A stretch of DNA of 14,520 bases, taken from the NCBI GenBank assembly GCA_039798005.1, contig JBDKGV010000079.1:1-14520 (forward strand), written 5' to 3'. The stretch is from JBDKGV01 sp039798005 (GTDB taxonomy: Bacteria > Fibrobacterota > Fibrobacteria > UBA5070). The position numbers and the translations under genes were made by a program. Below the pieces are notes generated by a model. It did not search any database. It was not told where the DNA came from and saw only the letters and a list, made by a program, of their open reading frames with translations. Each line of letters begins with the position of its first letter. Within the stretch, counting starts at the first letter, position 1. Shown here piece after piece: positions 1-7,878 of the stretch.

Positions 1-33
1 GCCGGTCTTCTGAGTCTTGGTGGGTGTGGTCAT
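1..33 (-). CDS. rpsI: 30S ribosomal protein S9, N-terminal fragment (cut by window edge)
   Basis: Only the first 11 codons are present (MTTPTKTQKTG); the rest lies beyond the left edge. The call rests mainly on position: it starts 4 bases after the stop of rplM on the same strand, and rplM-rpsI (L13-S9) is one of the most conserved ribosomal protein pairs in bacteria. A GAGG Shine-Dalgarno-like element lies inside the last codons of rplM, about 10 bases before the ATG, which suits translation from a shared mRNA. The fragment is too short to show any S9 motif, so the identity is contextual. Confidence 0.75.
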   Translation of the reverse strand, partial: MTTPTKTQKTG

Positions 34-37
34 GGAA

Positions 38-475
38 TCAAATCCTCGTGATGTCCAGGGTCTCTGGCTTCTGTGCGACGTGCGGATGTTCCGAGCCACC
101 ATAGACGTGCAGCTTCAGAAGCATGCGACGGCCAAGGGTGTTCTTCGGAAGCATGCCCCAAACGGCCTTGCGAATGGGCTTCTCCACGTCCTTCTTCAGC
201 AGGTGCTGATAGGTGACCAACTTGCCACCACCCGGGTAGGTGGAGTGACGGAAGTAGGTCTTGGTGGTGAACTTGTCGCCCGTGAGCTTGGCTTTTTCTG
301 CGTTGATCACAATGATATGGTCGCCCATGTCATGGTGGGTATCATACGCAGGCTTGTGCTTGCCCTTAAGGATGTGGGCTACGCGGGAGGCCAGGCGTCC
401 GAGGACGACGTCTTTGGCGTCGACCACGAACCACTTCCGCGGAACCTGCTTTTCGGAAAGAGTGACGGTTTTCAT
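38..475 (-). CDS. rplM: 50S ribosomal protein L13
   Basis: This 145-aa protein of the large ribosomal subunit binds 23S rRNA early in assembly. It is recognised by WFVVDAKDVVLGRLAS near the N-terminus, GDHIIVINAEK in the middle, the YFRHSTYPGG segment, and AVWGMLPKNTLGR followed by LHVYGGSEHPH near the C-terminus, all in the usual L13 order. The length is close to the typical 142-150 aa. The reading frame stays open for 38 more codons upstream, but I chose the ATG at 473-475. L13 homology begins there (MKTVTLSEKQ) and an AAGGG lies about 9 bases before it. It is the first gene of the rplM-rpsI pair and is transcribed away from hom. Confidence 0.96.
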   Translation of the reverse strand: MKTVTLSEKQVPRKWFVVDAKDVVLGRLASRVAHILKGKHKPAYDTHHDMGDHIIVINAEKAKLTGDKFTTKTYFRHSTYPGGGKLVTYQHLLKKDVEKPIRKAVWGMLPKNTLGRRMLLKLHVYGGSEHPHVAQKPETLDITRI

Positions 476-510
476 GCTGAAATGCCCTTTATGGTGAATG
501 CAGGGGCGCA

Positions 511-538
511 AATCTACTTTCTTGTTGGCAGAAATCAA
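511..538 (-). promoter_or_regulatory. Candidate sigma-70-type promoter for rplM-rpsI
   Basis: On the minus strand TTGATT (538-533) lies 16 bases before TAGATT (516-511), each matching 4 of 6 consensus positions. Transcription would begin near 504 and leave a leader of about 29 bases ahead of the rplM ATG. The placement is sensible, but the match was made by eye and is not strong. Confidence 0.3.
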
Positions 539-762
539 TACCTCGATTTCAGTGTCACCATTCCTGAAGCACGGCGGCACGACATGCAACCGGCTTCATT
601 TCCTTGAGTGACAGGCACTTGTGCGATGCATCCGCATCGACACGACGGAATGCTTTTGGCTTGTGGAAGCAGTCCTCAACAGAAAAGCCATACCAAAGAC
701 CCGCGAACCAGCCAAAATCGTGCATTTTTGCAAACCTCTCTTCACTGGGCAAAGCACACGAC

Positions 763-768
763 GAAGGA
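763..768 (+). promoter_or_regulatory. Ribosome binding site that decides the hom start
   Basis: GAAGGA ends 6 bases before the ATG at 775, which is good spacing. It directly abuts another in-frame ATG at 769, far too close for that codon to be used. This favours 775 as the start. Confidence 0.7.
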
Positions 769-774
769 ATGAAC

Positions 775-2079
775 ATGGAATCGATCGGCATTGGCATCAT
801 CGGATTGGGCACCGTCGGCTCCGGAGTCGTGGAGATCCTTCGCACCCGGACCGCCTCCCTTTCCCGCGCCGCAGGAATGCCTCTTGAGCTGGTCCAGGTG
901 GCGGCACGCCTTCCCAGTGAGACAGCCCCGTTCCAGGCCATGGGACTTTCCGTCACCAACGACGCCATGAGCCTCGTGGAAAACCCTGCCGTGAAGATCG
1001 TGGTGGAGGTGGCCGGAGGCTACGACATCCCGATGCCTTGGTACCGCCGCGCCTTGGAACTGGGCAAGCCCGTGGTCACGGCCAACAAGGCCTTGCTTGC
1101 AAAGCACGGGGCCGAGATCTTCCCCTTGGCCGCAAAGCATGGCACCGAGATCCGTTTCGAGGCATCGGTCGGTGGCGCCATTCCGGTGATCCGCACCTTG
1201 CGCGACGCCTACTCCGGCAGCGAGGCATCAAGCCTTGCCTGCATCATCAACGGCACCACCAATTTCATCCTCTCCCGCATGGCAAAGAGCGGCATGGACT
1301 ACGCCGAGGCCTTGGCCGAAGCCCAGGCGCTCGGGTATGCCGAAGCCGACCCCACCTTCGATGTCGAAGGCTACGATGCGGCTCACAAGGTCGCCATCCT
1401 CGCAAGCCTGTGCGCCGGCAAGCGCGTGGACTTCAACGACATGCATGTGGAGGGCATTTCCCGCATCACCATCGCCGACATCGAAGCCGCCGAGGAGCTG
1501 GGTTGCGTCATCCGCCTGCTGGGCCAAGTCGAACTCGACGGCGATCGCGTGGATGCCCGTGTGCATCCGTGCCTCGTGCCGCACGAGCATCCGCTGGCAA
1601 GCGTCCAGGGCGCATACAATGCCGTTTTCATCGATGGCACCACGGCAGGCCAGACCCTCCTGTACGGCAAGGGCGCTGGGCGTCTTCCCACGGCCTCCGC
1701 GGTCTGCGCCGACATCGCCGATGCCGCCCGACAGATCCTTTCCGGCCTCAAGCCTTTGGACCTTTCCTGGTTTGGCCAAGGCAATGCGACCTTGCGTCCC
1801 TTGAGCGAGGCCCAAGGCCGGTACTACCTGCGCCTGGCCGTCCAGGATCGTCCTGGGGTCCTTGGTCAGATCGCCACGATCCTTGGCGAAGAAGGCGTCT
1901 CGGTCGCCGAGATGATCCAGCACGAAGCGGACGAATCCGGGAAGTGCGCCATGATCTTCCACACCCATGCCGCCAACGAGGATGCGGTGCAACGCGCCAT
2001 CGCCCGCATCGACGCCCTGTCCGACAGCGCGGGTTCCTCGGTCGTCCTGCGCTTCTACGACAGAGGCTTGGAAGAATGA
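775..2079 (+). CDS. hom: Homoserine dehydrogenase, monofunctional, with C-terminal ACT domain
   Basis: It reduces aspartate-4-semialdehyde to homoserine with NAD(P)H, at the branch to threonine and methionine, in the cytoplasm. The 434-aa protein begins with a Rossmann fold carrying GLGTVG (residues 10-15), then VTANKA (101-106), SVGGAIPVI (131-139) and NGTTNFIL (159-166). E190, D201 and K205 have the same spacing as the catalytic Glu, Asp and Lys of yeast Hom6 (E208, D219, K223). From about residue 350 the segment LAVQDRPGVLGQIATIL marks an ACT domain, which usually gives threonine feedback. No aspartokinase domain is fused. It heads the plus-strand run, and its TGA overlaps the ATG of the next gene. 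Confidence 0.95.
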   Translation: MESIGIGIIGLGTVGSGVVEILRTRTASLSRAAGMPLELVQVAARLPSETAPFQAMGLSVTNDAMSLVENPAVKIVVEVAGGYDIPMPWYRRALELGKPVVTANKALLAKHGAEIFPLAAKHGTEIRFEASVGGAIPVIRTLRDAYSGSEASSLACIINGTTNFILSRMAKSGMDYAEALAEAQALGYAEADPTFDVEGYDAAHKVAILASLCAGKRVDFNDMHVEGISRITIADIEAAEELGCVIRLLGQVELDGDRVDARVHPCLVPHEHPLASVQGAYNAVFIDGTTAGQTLLYGKGAGRLPTASAVCADIADAARQILSGLKPLDLSWFGQGNATLRPLSEAQGRYYLRLAVQDRPGVLGQIATILGEEGVSVAEMIQHEADESGKCAMIFHTHAANEDAVQRAIARIDALSDSAGSSVVLRFYDRGLEE

Positions 2080-3512
2080 GTCCACTTCGCCCGCTGGAAC
2101 GGGCAGCCATCATCCTGAGCGATTTCCTGCTGTCCCTGCTTGCATTTTTGGGGATGGTCAGGATGCGCGGACATCTCGGGATGCCCGACACATCGTCGAT
2201 GGGCCTGTCCCTTCAGTTCGACCAGGGCATCCTGCTTGCGGCCTTGGTGATGGTGTGGCATCAGTTCTTCGGGCTCTACCGGGATTGGTTCCTGGTGTCG
2301 CGCACCAAGCACCTGTTCTGCCTTTTTCGCGCCAGCTTCCTCGGGACGGCGCTTCTGCTGGTCGCCCTCTCCGGCTCGGATGCGATCCAAAGCACCCTCA
2401 ACGGGCACATCTCGCTGGGTCTGACTCCCGCCCGCGTCATCACGGCCGCAAGCTTCGGCATCCTGAACCTCGTTCTCCTGGGCGCTGGGCGCATGATCAT
2501 CCAAAGCGCCACACGCAAGCTCGTGAGTCGCGGGATCGGCCTGGAGAACACCTTGATCATCGGCGCAAGCACCCGCGGACATCGGGCCGCCAGCGAACTG
2601 CTGCACAAGCCACGGCTTGGAATGCGCCCGATCGGCTTCATTTCGCGGCTTCCCCAGCGTCGGGATGGCAACGGAGGGACGTTCCCGATCCTTGGCAACT
2701 TGGAGCAGGTGTGTGAGATCGTGCGCAAGCACAACGTCAAGCACGTCGTGATCTCCCAGGAAACCGATTCCCACAATGAGATCCTCCAGATCTTGGCAAT
2801 CCTGGAAGAAGTCAATGTCCGGATCTTCCTGATCCCCGACCTGTTCGATGTGGTGAGCGGCCATCTGCGCACCGGGACCGTGCTTGCCACCGATCTGCTG
2901 GAGCTCTACCCGGATCACATGCCGACTTGGCAAGCCGGGATGAAGCGGATGATCGACATTTCCGCATCAATCGCCATCATGTCCCTGATCGCCCCGATCT
3001 TTCTCCTGGTGATGGTCGCCATCAAACTGACAAGTCACGGCCCCGTCTTCTACACCCAAGAGCGCATCGGCCAGTACGGACGGCGGTTCTGGGTCTGGAA
3101 GCTGCGCACCATGCGGGTGGACGCCGAGAAGGCCGGCCCCCAGTGGGCGGGCAAGAAGGACCCGCGCATCACTCCGATCGGGAAGCTGCTTCGCAAGACC
3201 CGCCTTGATGAAGTTCCGCAGCTTTGGTGCGTCCTCAAGGGCGACATGTCGCTGGTGGGCCCCCGCCCCGAACGCGAGTACTTCATCGAGAAGCTGCGCA
3301 ACGAGGTCCCTCTCTACGTCCGCCGCCTGAAGATGAAGCCCGGCCTCACCGGTTGGGCCCAGGTCACGCTCGCCTACGACAGCTCCATCGAGGATGTCAA
3401 GCGCAAGGTCGCCGCCGACCTGTGGTATTTCGAGCACATGTCCATCGCCCTTGACCTCCAGATCATGTTCCGCACCGTGTGGGTCGTGTTCACAGGCAAG
3501 GGTGCCAACTGA
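2076..3512 (+). CDS. Polyprenyl-phosphate sugar-1-phosphate transferase (WcaJ/exopolysaccharide type)
   Basis: This 478-aa membrane enzyme belongs to the polyprenyl glycosylphosphotransferases, which move a sugar-1-phosphate from a nucleotide sugar to undecaprenyl phosphate and so start exopolysaccharide, capsule or O-antigen units. Hydrophobic segments lie near residues 10-28, 47-66, 84-100 and 119-137. A Rossmann-like CoA-binding domain (about 147-265) follows. Then comes the catalytic part: a membrane helix at 283-308 with an internal proline (SLIAP), FYTQERIG (316-322), KLRTM (332-336), TRLDEVPQLW with the D368-E369 pair, GDMSLVGPRPE (379-389) and KPGLTGWAQV (411-420). The five-helix layout plus full catalytic domain fits WcaJ/WbaP-type enzymes; the sugar cannot be read from sequence. 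The start ATG overlaps the hom stop as ATGA. No other glycan genes are nearby. Confidence 0.9.
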   Translation: MSPLRPLERAAIILSDFLLSLLAFLGMVRMRGHLGMPDTSSMGLSLQFDQGILLAALVMVWHQFFGLYRDWFLVSRTKHLFCLFRASFLGTALLLVALSGSDAIQSTLNGHISLGLTPARVITAASFGILNLVLLGAGRMIIQSATRKLVSRGIGLENTLIIGASTRGHRAASELLHKPRLGMRPIGFISRLPQRRDGNGGTFPILGNLEQVCEIVRKHNVKHVVISQETDSHNEILQILAILEEVNVRIFLIPDLFDVVSGHLRTGTVLATDLLELYPDHMPTWQAGMKRMIDISASIAIMSLIAPIFLLVMVAIKLTSHGPVFYTQERIGQYGRRFWVWKLRTMRVDAEKAGPQWAGKKDPRITPIGKLLRKTRLDEVPQLWCVLKGDMSLVGPRPEREYFIEKLRNEVPLYVRRLKMKPGLTGWAQVTLAYDSSIEDVKRKVAADLWYFEHMSIALDLQIMFRTVWVVFTGKGAN

Positions 3513-3534
3513 CAAAGCTACCTTTGAGGAAATC

Positions 3535-3882
3535 ATGGAAACCAGCAAGCCGGAGCTGACCGGCATGATCCAATCGCTGGACGAAGTCCTGGCCGCCCGC
3601 AAGGCCGCCGACCCGTCCTCCTCCTACACCGCCAAGCTCTTCTCGAAGGGTCTCCCGAAGATCCTGGCCAAGGTGGTCGAGGAATCCTGCGAGACCATCG
3701 AGGCCGCCCATGAGGACGGCACCGACCACCTGGTCGCCGAGACCGCGGACCTGTGGTTCCACACCATGGTCCTCCTGCACCACAAGGGTCGTACCGGGGC
3801 CGATGTCCTGGCCGAGCTCGCCCGGCGCTTCGGCACCTCGGGCATCGACGAGAAGAATTCGCGCACCAAGGAGTCCCAGTGA
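3535..3882 (+). CDS. hisE: Phosphoribosyl-ATP pyrophosphatase
   Basis: It catalyses the second step of histidine synthesis, hydrolysing phosphoribosyl-ATP to phosphoribosyl-AMP and pyrophosphate. The 115-aa protein has the all-alpha MazG/HisE metal-binding pattern: E49, E50 and E53 in KVVEESCETIEAA, then E69 and D72 in AETADLWFHTMVLL. Length and motif spacing fit stand-alone HisE; no HisI domain is fused. The ATG at 3535 has GAGGA 4 bases upstream, and the gene starts 22 bases after the sugar transferase. HisE fits better than a general MazG nucleotide pyrophosphatase because the product of HisG, encoded by the very next overlapping gene, is its substrate. Confidence 0.92.
   Translation: METSKPELTGMIQSLDEVLAARKAADPSSSYTAKLFSKGLPKILAKVVEESCETIEAAHEDGTDHLVAETADLWFHTMVLLHHKGRTGADVLAELARRFGTSGIDEKNSRTKESQ
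3868..3873 (+). promoter_or_regulatory. Ribosome binding site fixing the GTG start of hisG
   Basis: AAGGAG lies inside the last codons of hisE, 5 bases before the GTG at 3879. No ATG near the start of HisG homology competes with it. Confidence 0.75.
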
Positions 3883-4724
3883 TCCAGATCGGCATTCCCA
3901 GCAAGGGCCGCCTAAACGAGCCCATCACCGCCCTGTTCAAGCTCGCGGGTTACAAGTTCCGGGCCGACGGCCGCTCGTTGCGCATCCCCTGCCCCGGCAC
4001 CGACGCCTCGGTCGTCCTGCTGCGCACGGACGACATCGCACCTCTGGTCGCCGCGGGCGTCCTGGACATCGGTGTGGCCACCCAGGACATCATCGCCGAG
4101 ACCGGAGCGGAAGTCATCGAGCTCCTCAAGCTCGACCTGGGCCACTGCCGCATCGTGCTGGCCGTTCCCGAGAAGGGCGACATCAAGAGCGTGAAGGACT
4201 TGGATGGCAAGACCATCGCGACCTCCTTCCCCAACATCACCCGCACCTTCTGCGCAAAGTTCGGGGCGACCCCGCGCATCGTCGAAGTGGGCGGATCGAC
4301 CGAGGCCATGGTGCCGCTGGGCCTTGCCGATGCCATCGTGGACATCACCGAGACCGGCAATTCCCTGCGCGACAACGGCCTTGCCATCCTGGAGGAGATC
4401 GGGAAGTACCAGACCGTCCTTGTTGCTGGCAAGGAACACGCCGACAATCCCGAGATCACCCAACTGGTGCGCCGCCTGCGCGGAGCCATCATCGCCCAGA
4501 CCTGGCGCCTGGTGGAATACAACATCCCTCGCGAGAAGCTGCCCGAGGCCGAGAAGATCACTCCCGGCTTCAACTCCCCGACCATCATGAGCCTTGAGGA
4601 TCCCGCCTGGTGCGCCGTGCGCGCCTTGGTCCCGACCAAGAGCCTCAACGAGGTGATGGACACCTTGGAAGATCTCGGAGCGCATGCCATCCTCCAGTAC
4701 TCCGTGGAGAACTGCCGCCTGTGA
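3879..4724 (+). CDS. hisG: ATP phosphoribosyltransferase, long form with regulatory domain
   Basis: It catalyses the first, committed step of histidine synthesis, joining ATP and PRPP. The 281-aa protein opens with IGIPSKGRL (4-12). The catalytic core carries EVGGSTEAMVPLGLADAIVD (136-155), running into the PRPP-loop region ETGNSLRDNGL (158-168). Residues from about 205 to 281 (MSLEDPAWCAVRALVP and the rest) form the extra C-terminal domain of long-form HisG, which binds histidine for feedback inhibition, so no HisZ partner is expected. The usual glycine-rich IG(I)TGxD segment reads DIGVATQD here, a mild deviation. The GTG start overlaps the hisE stop by 4 bases (GTGA), and the stop overlaps plsC in the same way. 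Confidence 0.96.
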   Translation: MIQIGIPSKGRLNEPITALFKLAGYKFRADGRSLRIPCPGTDASVVLLRTDDIAPLVAAGVLDIGVATQDIIAETGAEVIELLKLDLGHCRIVLAVPEKGDIKSVKDLDGKTIATSFPNITRTFCAKFGATPRIVEVGGSTEAMVPLGLADAIVDITETGNSLRDNGLAILEEIGKYQTVLVAGKEHADNPEITQLVRRLRGAIIAQTWRLVEYNIPREKLPEAEKITPGFNSPTIMSLEDPAWCAVRALVPTKSLNEVMDTLEDLGAHAILQYSVENCRL

Positions 4725-5428
4725 GGTTTTTGGCCGGAATTCGCGCCATCGTGTTCCTGTCGCTGGTCTTCGGCTCGGTCGTCCTGATCGGCTTCTGGGC
4801 CATCCTGGCTTCCGCCATTTTCCACAAGCCGATCTGGATGAAGCATGTCGGTTGCTGGTACTCCCGGATCGCCTTTCCCGTCTTCGGGATCAAGGTCGTC
4901 CGCCAAGGTTACGAGAAGCTGGAAAAGGACAAGTCGTACCTCTTCGCTTCCAACCACCAGAGCTTCCTGGACATCATGCTGATGATGGGATGGTTGCGCT
5001 TTCCCGCCTTCCTCGCGAAGAAGGAGATCGCCTCCTGGCCGCTTTTCGGATGGGCCATGGGCCAGATGGGATGCGTGTTTGTCGATCGCAGCGATCGGCG
5101 CGACCGGATGAAGACTCCGCAGCGAATTCAGGACTCCTTGGACATGGGAACGGATTTCTGCATCTTCCCCGAAGGCACCCGTTCCGTGGACGACAAGCTG
5201 CTTCCGTTCCAGAACGGCGCCTTCCACATCGCAACGGACCGCGGCATGACGCTGGTCCCGGTCGCCATCAGTGGAACCGGACGGATCCTGAACAAGCGAG
5301 GCTTCCGGCTTTTCCCCGGCACGATCCATCTGACCATCCTGGATCCGATCGACCTTTCCAGCGGCACCCACGACCACAAGGAACTCGCCCGCCAGGTGGA
5401 ATCTTCCATCGCGGCGCATTTGCAGTGA
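4721..5428 (+). CDS. plsC: 1-acyl-sn-glycerol-3-phosphate acyltransferase
   Basis: It acylates lysophosphatidic acid to phosphatidic acid at the inner membrane, the entry to phospholipid synthesis. The 235-aa protein has an N-terminal membrane helix (about 8-30) and the acyltransferase blocks in order: NHQSFLD (H79 and D84 of HX4D), VFVDRSDR (119-126), FPEGTRS (149-155) and LVPVAI (168-173). Length fits PlsC. The start is taken as the GTG at 4721, which overlaps the hisG stop as GTGA; the next upstream Shine-Dalgarno candidate, GGAG at 4706-4709, is a little far (11 bases), so translational coupling to hisG is likely. Other lysophospholipid acyltransferases share these blocks, so exact substrate is inferred. 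Confidence 0.9.
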   Translation: MRFLAGIRAIVFLSLVFGSVVLIGFWAILASAIFHKPIWMKHVGCWYSRIAFPVFGIKVVRQGYEKLEKDKSYLFASNHQSFLDIMLMMGWLRFPAFLAKKEIASWPLFGWAMGQMGCVFVDRSDRRDRMKTPQRIQDSLDMGTDFCIFPEGTRSVDDKLLPFQNGAFHIATDRGMTLVPVAISGTGRILNKRGFRLFPGTIHLTILDPIDLSSGTHDHKELARQVESSIAAHLQ

Positions 5429-5483
5429 ATCAAGATGTGTTTCCCTGCGTCCATAGTGACTAGTTTGCCTTCTTCCCACAGTT

Positions 5484-5490
5484 GATGGAG
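5484..5490 (+). promoter_or_regulatory. Ribosome binding site supporting a TTG start for bamA
   Basis: GATGGAG ends 7 bases before the TTG at 5498. The only nearby ATG (5485) is in another frame, and the TTG gives a normal signal peptide. It lies in the 69-base gap after plsC, where no clear promoter was seen. Confidence 0.7.
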
Positions 5491-5497
5491 ACACGGA

Positions 5498-7864
5498 TTG
5501 AACAAGCCTGAATCATTTTTGCGGCCCTCGGCTCCCCCGGCCATCGTCTTGGCTTTGCTTGCCGGTAGCGCCAGCCTTGCCCAGGAGGCCCCGGCTCCGA
5601 CCCGCTCCCGCATCGAAGCGGTTCGCATCGAAGGTCTGCGCAGCGTGGACACTTCCTACGTCCGCAATGGCCTGAAGTTCGCACTTGGTGACACTCTGAC
5701 CGATGCGGCCCTTTCCGACCGTTCCCGGGAAAGCCTTCGCCAACTGCTTGGAACCCAGCTCTTTGCCGATGCTTCGATCGATTTTCAAGCGGGCAAGGAC
5801 GGCGTCGTCGCGGTCGTGACCGTGCAGGAGAATCCGGTGTCGGGCGCCATCAAGTTCTCGGGGAACGACGAGTTCAACGAGAAGGAGCTCAAGGAGGCCA
5901 CCAAGCTTTCCGAAGGGGCAGTCCTTTCCCCTGCCGCCATCGAGCGCGACCGCAATGCCATGAAGGCCTTGTACCTCGAGAAGGGTTATCGACTGGCCAC
6001 CATCGAGCCCAAGCGCGGCACTCCCGACTCCAAGACCGGACGGATTCCGCTCACCTGGACCATCGAAGAAGGCTCCAAGGTCCGTGTGCGCGACATCAAC
6101 GTCACCGGCAACAAGGAGATCGAGCGCGACGACATCCTGGATGTGATGGAGACCAAGGAAAAACGCTGGTGGCGTTCCGCCCTCTTTCACGAGGACACCC
6201 TCAACAACGACCTGCAGAAGATCCGCGACCTCTATCGCGAAAAGGGATACCTCGACGCCAGGATCGATACCCATTCGGTGTTCTACAGCGGATCGGGCAA
6301 GCGCCTTGACGTGAACATCAACCTGACCGAAGGCCGCCGCTACCGCCGCGGCAAGGTGAGCTTCTCCGGGCAGGATCTCTTCAACGAGCGCCAGTTGCGC
6401 ACCCAGCTTCTGATCGATTCCGGCGAGGTCCTCAATGGACTCAAGCTGGATGCGGAAGAGCAGCAGATCGCCGCCCTCTATCGCGAGGAAGGCCGTCTGT
6501 TCGTCCAGATCAATCCCGTCAAGAGCTACCGGGACAGCATCGTCGACGTGCTCTACTACGTCAAGGAAGGCCCACCGGCCATCGTGTCCGAGGTGCTGAT
6601 CGAGGGCAATACCAAGACCCGCGACAAGGTCGTGCGTCGCGAGCTCAAGATCTTCCCCGGAGACCTGTACCACCAGAGTTCGCTGCTGCGTTCCCAGCGC
6701 GAAGTGATGCAGCTGAACTACTTCGATGCCGTCGTCCCTGACATCCGGCCCACCGAGAAGGAAGGCGACATCAACGTCGTCTTCAAGGTCACGGAAAAGG
6801 AGAAGGGCACAGGCACATTCTCCGCCGGTGCCGCCTACAGCCAGAACGACGGTCTCACCGGAACCTTGGGACTGCAGATCCCCAACATCTTCGGACGCGG
6901 CCAGAAGGTCGACATCTCGCTGCAGTTCGGACAGTACAACCAGACCTACAAGTTCGGCGTGACCGAGCCGTGGCTCTTCGACACTCCCACAGGCTTGGGA
7001 GGAAGCGTCTTCTACACCCATACGGTGGACCAGTACACCAGCGGTTACGACTTCACCAGCTACGGCTTTTCCTCGAACCTGAGCCGTCGCCTGAAGTGGC
7101 CTGACGACTACTTCTCGGTCGGCGCGGGCTACACCATCTCGCAGAACCGTTACGGCTCGCAGTATGCTGCCCACCGCACCGGCTACCTCATCGATGACGG
7201 TGTGGAAAGCTCGGTGTCGTTCAACCTCTCGCGAAACGACAAGGACCTGCCCGTCTTCCCGACCCAAGGCAGCGTGTATTCGCTTTCCTGGCGCAAGGTC
7301 GGTGGCGTGCTTGGCGGCGACTTCGACTACTCGCAGTCCACGACCTCCGCCAAATGGTGGTTCCCCACCTTCTGGAAGGTCGTCCTTGGCATCGAGGCCA
7401 ACGGCGGCATCCTCCAAGGCGACAAGATGCAGGCAAGCGACCTGTACCGCATGGGTGGCATGCTGGGTTACGCCGGCAAGCTGCGCGGCTACAATCCCGG
7501 CTCGATCGGTTCGTCACGCATGGGTCGCTCCTACCTTTCGACCTCCGCCGAACTGCGCGTGCCGGTGGCCGAGAACATCTTCTACGTGGTCGGCTTTGCC
7601 GATGCGGGCAACGTCTTTGGGCGTTCCTCCCGCAAGTCCATCTACAACGACCCGACCGGCTCCTTGGAAAGCCCTTGGCTTGAAATCGACCCGGCCGACC
7701 TCAAGCGCGACGTCGGCCTTGGCTTCCGTCTCCAGATCCCGATGATGGGCATTCTGGGCTTCGACTTCGGCTACGGCTTTGATGCACAGGAAGATTCCTA
7801 TGGCCAGCCCTACCGTATGACCAACCCTTGGGTCGCGAATTTCGTGATCGAAACCGGAATGTAA
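5498..7864 (+). CDS. bamA: Outer membrane protein assembly factor BamA (Omp85 family)
   Basis: BamA is the central beta-barrel of the BAM machine that folds proteins into the outer membrane. The 788-aa precursor has a signal peptide (hydrophobic core AIVLALLAGSASLA, cleavage probably near residue 29). Five POTRA domains follow at about 37-112, 113-192, 193-280, 281-358 and 359-434; several open with the typical IxGN/SGN turn, for example INVTGNKEIERDDI and VLIEGNTKTRDKVV. The barrel runs from about 438 to the end, with LRGY (662-665) matching the conserved loop-6 VRGF/Y motif. The start is TTG. The last strand ends NFVIETGM, with Met instead of the usual terminal Phe or Trp. Neighbours ompH and lpxD give the classic bamA-skp-lpxD order. 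Confidence 0.95.
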   Translation: MNKPESFLRPSAPPAIVLALLAGSASLAQEAPAPTRSRIEAVRIEGLRSVDTSYVRNGLKFALGDTLTDAALSDRSRESLRQLLGTQLFADASIDFQAGKDGVVAVVTVQENPVSGAIKFSGNDEFNEKELKEATKLSEGAVLSPAAIERDRNAMKALYLEKGYRLATIEPKRGTPDSKTGRIPLTWTIEEGSKVRVRDINVTGNKEIERDDILDVMETKEKRWWRSALFHEDTLNNDLQKIRDLYREKGYLDARIDTHSVFYSGSGKRLDVNINLTEGRRYRRGKVSFSGQDLFNERQLRTQLLIDSGEVLNGLKLDAEEQQIAALYREEGRLFVQINPVKSYRDSIVDVLYYVKEGPPAIVSEVLIEGNTKTRDKVVRRELKIFPGDLYHQSSLLRSQREVMQLNYFDAVVPDIRPTEKEGDINVVFKVTEKEKGTGTFSAGAAYSQNDGLTGTLGLQIPNIFGRGQKVDISLQFGQYNQTYKFGVTEPWLFDTPTGLGGSVFYTHTVDQYTSGYDFTSYGFSSNLSRRLKWPDDYFSVGAGYTISQNRYGSQYAAHRTGYLIDDGVESSVSFNLSRNDKDLPVFPTQGSVYSLSWRKVGGVLGGDFDYSQSTTSAKWWFPTFWKVVLGIEANGGILQGDKMQASDLYRMGGMLGYAGKLRGYNPGSIGSSRMGRSYLSTSAELRVPVAENIFYVVGFADAGNVFGRSSRKSIYNDPTGSLESPWLEIDPADLKRDVGLGFRLQIPMMGILGFDFGYGFDAQEDSYGQPYRMTNPWVANFVIETGM

Positions 7865-7878
7865 GGAGAAATCCAACC

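Larger units (their letters stand above)
476..774. other. Divergent intergenic region between rplM and hom
   Basis: These 299 bases separate two divergent transcription units. Reading frames cross it, but they are upstream extensions of rplM and hom without family similarity. It holds the candidate rplM promoter and a perfect 6-bp hairpin CGATGC-ATCC-GCATCG at 624-639, which has no T-run after it and so is not an intrinsic terminator. It also holds a small symmetric TGCATTTTTGCA at 721-732. I found no convincing promoter for hom, and no recognisable riboswitch or small RNA. The symmetric elements could be operator or leader structure for the hom operon, but nothing seen proves that. Confidence 0.5.

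Noticed and set aside
476..589. 38-codon N-terminal extension of rplM.
   Set aside because: L13 homology starts at the ATG at 475, and the extension has no family match and covers the candidate promoter.
604..774. 57-codon N-terminal extension of hom.
   Set aside because: The NAD-binding fold begins within a few residues of the ATG at 775, which has a well-spaced GAAGGA.
1038..2075. Long open frame upstream of the sugar transferase and other long frames over hom, bamA and nadA.
   Set aside because: They run through a well-supported gene in another frame, have Arg/Pro/His-rich composition typical of GC-rich shadow frames, and show no family motif.
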